This document shows positions 6,645 to 8,016 of a stretch of DNA of 8,016 nt, piece by piece; the first letter of the stretch is position 1, and each line of letters begins with the position of its first letter. The notes beneath the pieces were generated by a model. That model ran no database searches. It was not told the DNA's origin and saw only the letters and a program-made list of their open reading frames with translations. The stretch spans positions 1-8,016 of the forward strand of contig JBHENW010000222.1 in the NCBI GenBank assembly GCA_046261875.1, given 5' to 3'. Position numbers and translations under genes: made by a program. The DNA is from JBHENW01 sp046261875. Its GTDB lineage: Bacteria > Acidobacteriota > Thermoanaerobaculia > UBA5066 > Gp7-AA6.

Positions 6645-6685
6645 AAGACCCGGGCACGGCCTCAACCGCGCCCGGGCTTTCGGTT
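6644..6685. terminator. Hairpin between convergent genes, probable bidirectional terminator
   Basis: CCCGGGC (6649-6655) pairs with GCCCGGG (6670-6676). A further CGG/CCG pairing inside (6657-6659 with 6666-6668) leaves a 6-nt loop. The outer flanks AAAG (6644-6647) and CTTT (6677-6680) can add pairs or act as short U tracts in either direction (CTTTCGGTTT on plus, TCTTTC on minus). The hairpin begins at the stop of the EVE gene and lies just after the stop of the convergent small secreted protein gene. U tracts are weak, so efficiency is uncertain. Confidence 0.7.
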
Positions 6686-6689
6686 TCTG

Positions 6690-7130
6690 CTACGGCTTCA
6701 TCGTGACTTCGCGGGCGAGCGCGCTGGTGACGGTCGTCCAGAGCTCGGACCGTTTCGCGCCGGCCTGGGTCCGCGCCTCCGCGGTGCTGTAGTGCTTGAG
6801 CGTGATGCCGTCCATCTTGCCCGCTAACCCGTCGAGCGCTCCGTAGCCCTTGTACAGGACCGCGGTCGCGATGTCCCAGTCGTCCGGGTTGTTCGAGGTC
6901 GCGTTCAGGTAGACCTTGTAGTCCAGGATCACGCCCTGCGCCTTCGCCTGCGCGCTGACCTTGGCGAAGTTCTCTCGGATGTCTCTGAGTGAATCGTTGA
7001 ACTTGCCGGGCTTGACGTTGAGATAGTTGACCCGCCAAACGGGTCCCTCCGTGTAGTGCTCCTGGGCCGCAGCGAGCGCCGGAAGCCCCATAACGCAGAC
7101 GAATGCCAGGGTCCCTATGATCCGTTTCAT
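6690..7130 (-). CDS. Small secreted protein of unknown function
   Basis: The 146-residue product starts with a signal peptide (MKRIIGTLAFVCVMGLPALAAAQ, cleavage near residue 22-23). I do not recognise the family with certainty. The mature part opens with VWRVNYLNVKPGKFNDSLRDIRENF (31-55), then a helix rich in Ala/Gln/Lys, a strand GVILDYKVYLN (66-76), NPDDWDIATAVLYKGYGALDGL (81-102) and a C-terminal helical stretch. This strand-helix-strand pattern, opening with a 'parameter-like' VNYLNVKPGK strand, resembles dimeric alpha/beta-barrel (ferredoxin-like) proteins, but this is only an impression. There are no cysteines after the signal peptide and no obvious catalytic motif. The start at 7130 is preferred over an in-frame ATG at 7163 because of AGGAGG 5 nt upstream and the signal peptide. 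It lies 69 bp downstream of the metalloprotease-type gene, same strand, and is convergent with the EVE gene. Confidence 0.88.
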   Translation of the reverse strand: MKRIIGTLAFVCVMGLPALAAAQEHYTEGPVWRVNYLNVKPGKFNDSLRDIRENFAKVSAQAKAQGVILDYKVYLNATSNNPDDWDIATAVLYKGYGALDGLAGKMDGITLKHYSTAEARTQAGAKRSELWTTVTSALAREVTMKP

Positions 7131-7135
7131 TGTTC

Positions 7136-7141
7136 CCTCCT
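7136..7141 (-). promoter_or_regulatory. Shine-Dalgarno AGGAGG for the small secreted protein
   Basis: A full-consensus AGGAGG on the minus strand ends 5 nt before the ATG at 7130-7128, fixing this start against the longer in-frame alternative. Confidence 0.85.
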
Positions 7142-7148
7142 CGATTTT

Positions 7149-7177
7149 CGCCGATCCTATCAAGGAAACGATCGGCG
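7149..7177. repeat. Perfect 8-bp inverted repeat in the gap between two minus-strand genes
   Basis: CGCCGATC (7149-7156) and GATCGGCG (7170-7177) form a perfect 8-bp stem with a 13-nt loop. It lies 22 nt after the stop of the metalloprotease-type gene and before the Shine-Dalgarno of the small secreted gene. On the minus strand the stem is followed by GAAAATC, not a U tract, so it is not a classical intrinsic terminator. It could be a 3'-end stabiliser, a partial terminator or a protein-binding dyad. Confidence 0.55.
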
Positions 7178-7199
7178 TTCGGTCGAAGCGGGAGGATCT

Positions 7200-8016
7200 C
7201 TACGGCCGAGGCGGGACGGGCCGGGTCGCTCCCCGCCGCGGCGCGGGCTCGACCGGGCGCAGGCAGTCGTCACCGATGCCGTCGCGGTTCGCGTCCACCT
7301 GGAGCGGGTTCGGGACGAAATCGCAGTTATCGGCCTCGTCCGAGATGCCGTCGCTGTCTGCGTCGGCAAACCATCCGATGTCCCGAAACGCCGCGAGCGT
7401 CAGGTCCACCCCGTGCGGCAGGTCGCCGTTGATGTTCGGCTCCATGAGGAGGTTGGGGAGCGCGATCGGATCCCAGTGGGAGATCGACGAGCCGGGCTGC
7501 ACGGGATCGGTCGAGTTGAGCAGAACGCGGCCCGAGGCGTCCGTCCCCGCGCGCCGGGAGAGGTCGAGCTGCAGCGTGACGTCCACGCCGCCCGGCACCG
7601 CCGCGCGCAGAGCCCCGCCGTTGTCGAGGCTGACTCGTACCGACGGAATGACGATGCTGGCGTCCGTTCCGCCGAGTCCCGCCGGCGGCGCACCGGCGGC
7701 GTTGTCCGCGACCACGACGCCGCGCGCTCCCGCCGCCTGCGCGTTGCGGACCTTGATGACGAACGTGCAGGTGCCGCGGTCGATGAGCGCGATGGAGCCG
7801 GCGACCTCGGCGGCGTTGGCGAAGGGGCTGCAGCCGTCCGTCGTCGTCGGCCCCGTCGCGTCGGCGGGATCGAGGGCGGCGACGAGACGGCCGCCGACGG
7901 ATGCGGCCGTCAGGTCCGGGCCGAACGCCGCGAGCCCGACCTCGAAGTCTCCGGCGAGGCTGGACGGGGCGTGGACGCGCAGGATCGGCGTCCCGGGAGC
8001 CAGGACTCCGGGCGCC
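7200..8016 (-). CDS. C-terminal part of secreted metalloprotease-type protein with PA domain and thrombospondin type 3 repeats (5' end beyond window)
   Basis: The open frame enters from the right edge and gives 271 residues to the TAG at 7202-7200. Residues about 20-140 form a protease-associated (PA) domain, with DGCSPFANAAEVAGSIALIDRG, CTFVIKVRNAQAAGARGVVV and later IVIPSVRVS. Then come SHWDP (179-183), LLMEPNINGDLPHGVDLT (189-206) and FRDIGW (210-215). In secreted metalloproteases of this architecture this segment follows the PA insertion and carries the Met-turn-like LMEP. A calcium-binding type 3 repeat segment follows (218-251), with DADSDGISDEADNC and DANRDGIGDDC. A short Pro/Arg-rich tail ends the protein without a PEP-CTERM, LPXTG or other recognised sorting signal. 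The expected HExxH catalytic helix and signal peptide would lie upstream, outside the window, so protease activity is inferred from architecture only. The small secreted protein gene follows 69 bp downstream and may be co-transcribed. Confidence 0.88.
   Translation of the reverse strand, partial: APGVLAPGTPILRVHAPSSLAGDFEVGLAAFGPDLTAASVGGRLVAALDPADATGPTTTDGCSPFANAAEVAGSIALIDRGTCTFVIKVRNAQAAGARGVVVADNAAGAPPAGLGGTDASIVIPSVRVSLDNGGALRAAVPGGVDVTLQLDLSRRAGTDASGRVLLNSTDPVQPGSSISHWDPIALPNLLMEPNINGDLPHGVDLTLAAFRDIGWFADADSDGISDEADNCDFVPNPLQVDANRDGIGDDCLRPVEPAPRRGATRPVPPRP

Noticed and set aside
7161..7166. TTGATA-like -35 box on the minus strand before the small secreted gene (complement of TATCAA near 7159-7164)
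   Set aside because: No -10 hexamer is found at 16-18 bp; that position is occupied by the Shine-Dalgarno.
1..8016. Search for CRISPR, tRNA, toxin-antitoxin, transposase or phage features
   Set aside because: No spaced direct repeats, cloverleaf, small paired genes of that type or transposase motifs were recognised on either strand.

Overview
The window is very GC-rich DNA, with strong G/C at third codon positions, from a bacterium that exports many proteins. DUF2911, tandem periplasmic amidohydrolases and a PA-domain metalloprotease with thrombospondin type 3 repeats together suggest Acidobacteriota or a similar environmental lineage. That placement is an inference from gene content; no rRNA or taxonomic marker is present. 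The window is densely coded with six protein-coding genes (two running off the edges) plus one small EVE-domain gene. I saw no tRNA, rRNA, CRISPR array, transposase or phage gene.

Left block, minus strand (1-1868): a PLP-dependent class V aminotransferase, missing only its extreme C-terminus at the left edge, lies downstream of a secreted DUF2911 protein. A 46-bp gap between them holds three copies of the heptamer CTGTCAG. An 86-bp divergent intergenic region (1869-1954) separates this block from the central operon.

Central operon, plus strand (1955-6644): a 999-residue exported protein made of two fused amidohydrolase-type units, a second exported amidohydrolase-like protein, and a 134-residue EVE-domain protein. 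Each junction is a 4-bp GTGA start/stop overlap, so the three are probably translationally coupled. Only the C-terminal unit of the first protein keeps the His-x-His and later metal ligands. The N-terminal unit has His-Val-Ala and the second protein Ala-Thr-Gln at the same place. The array is thus one probable enzyme plus two probable pseudo-enzymes, most likely acting in the cell envelope. The linker between the fused units carries two consecutive inverted repeats.

Right block, minus strand (6690-8016): a hairpin between convergent genes closes the central operon. Beyond it are a small secreted protein of unknown function and the C-terminal 271 residues of a secreted metalloprotease-type protein (PA domain, SHWD/LMEP segment, type 3 repeats), whose catalytic HExxH region would lie beyond the right edge.

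No defence system or clearly new molecular system is evident. The most unusual points are the active/inactive amidohydrolase triplet, its coupling to a cytoplasmic EVE-domain gene, and the hairpin-bearing linker.
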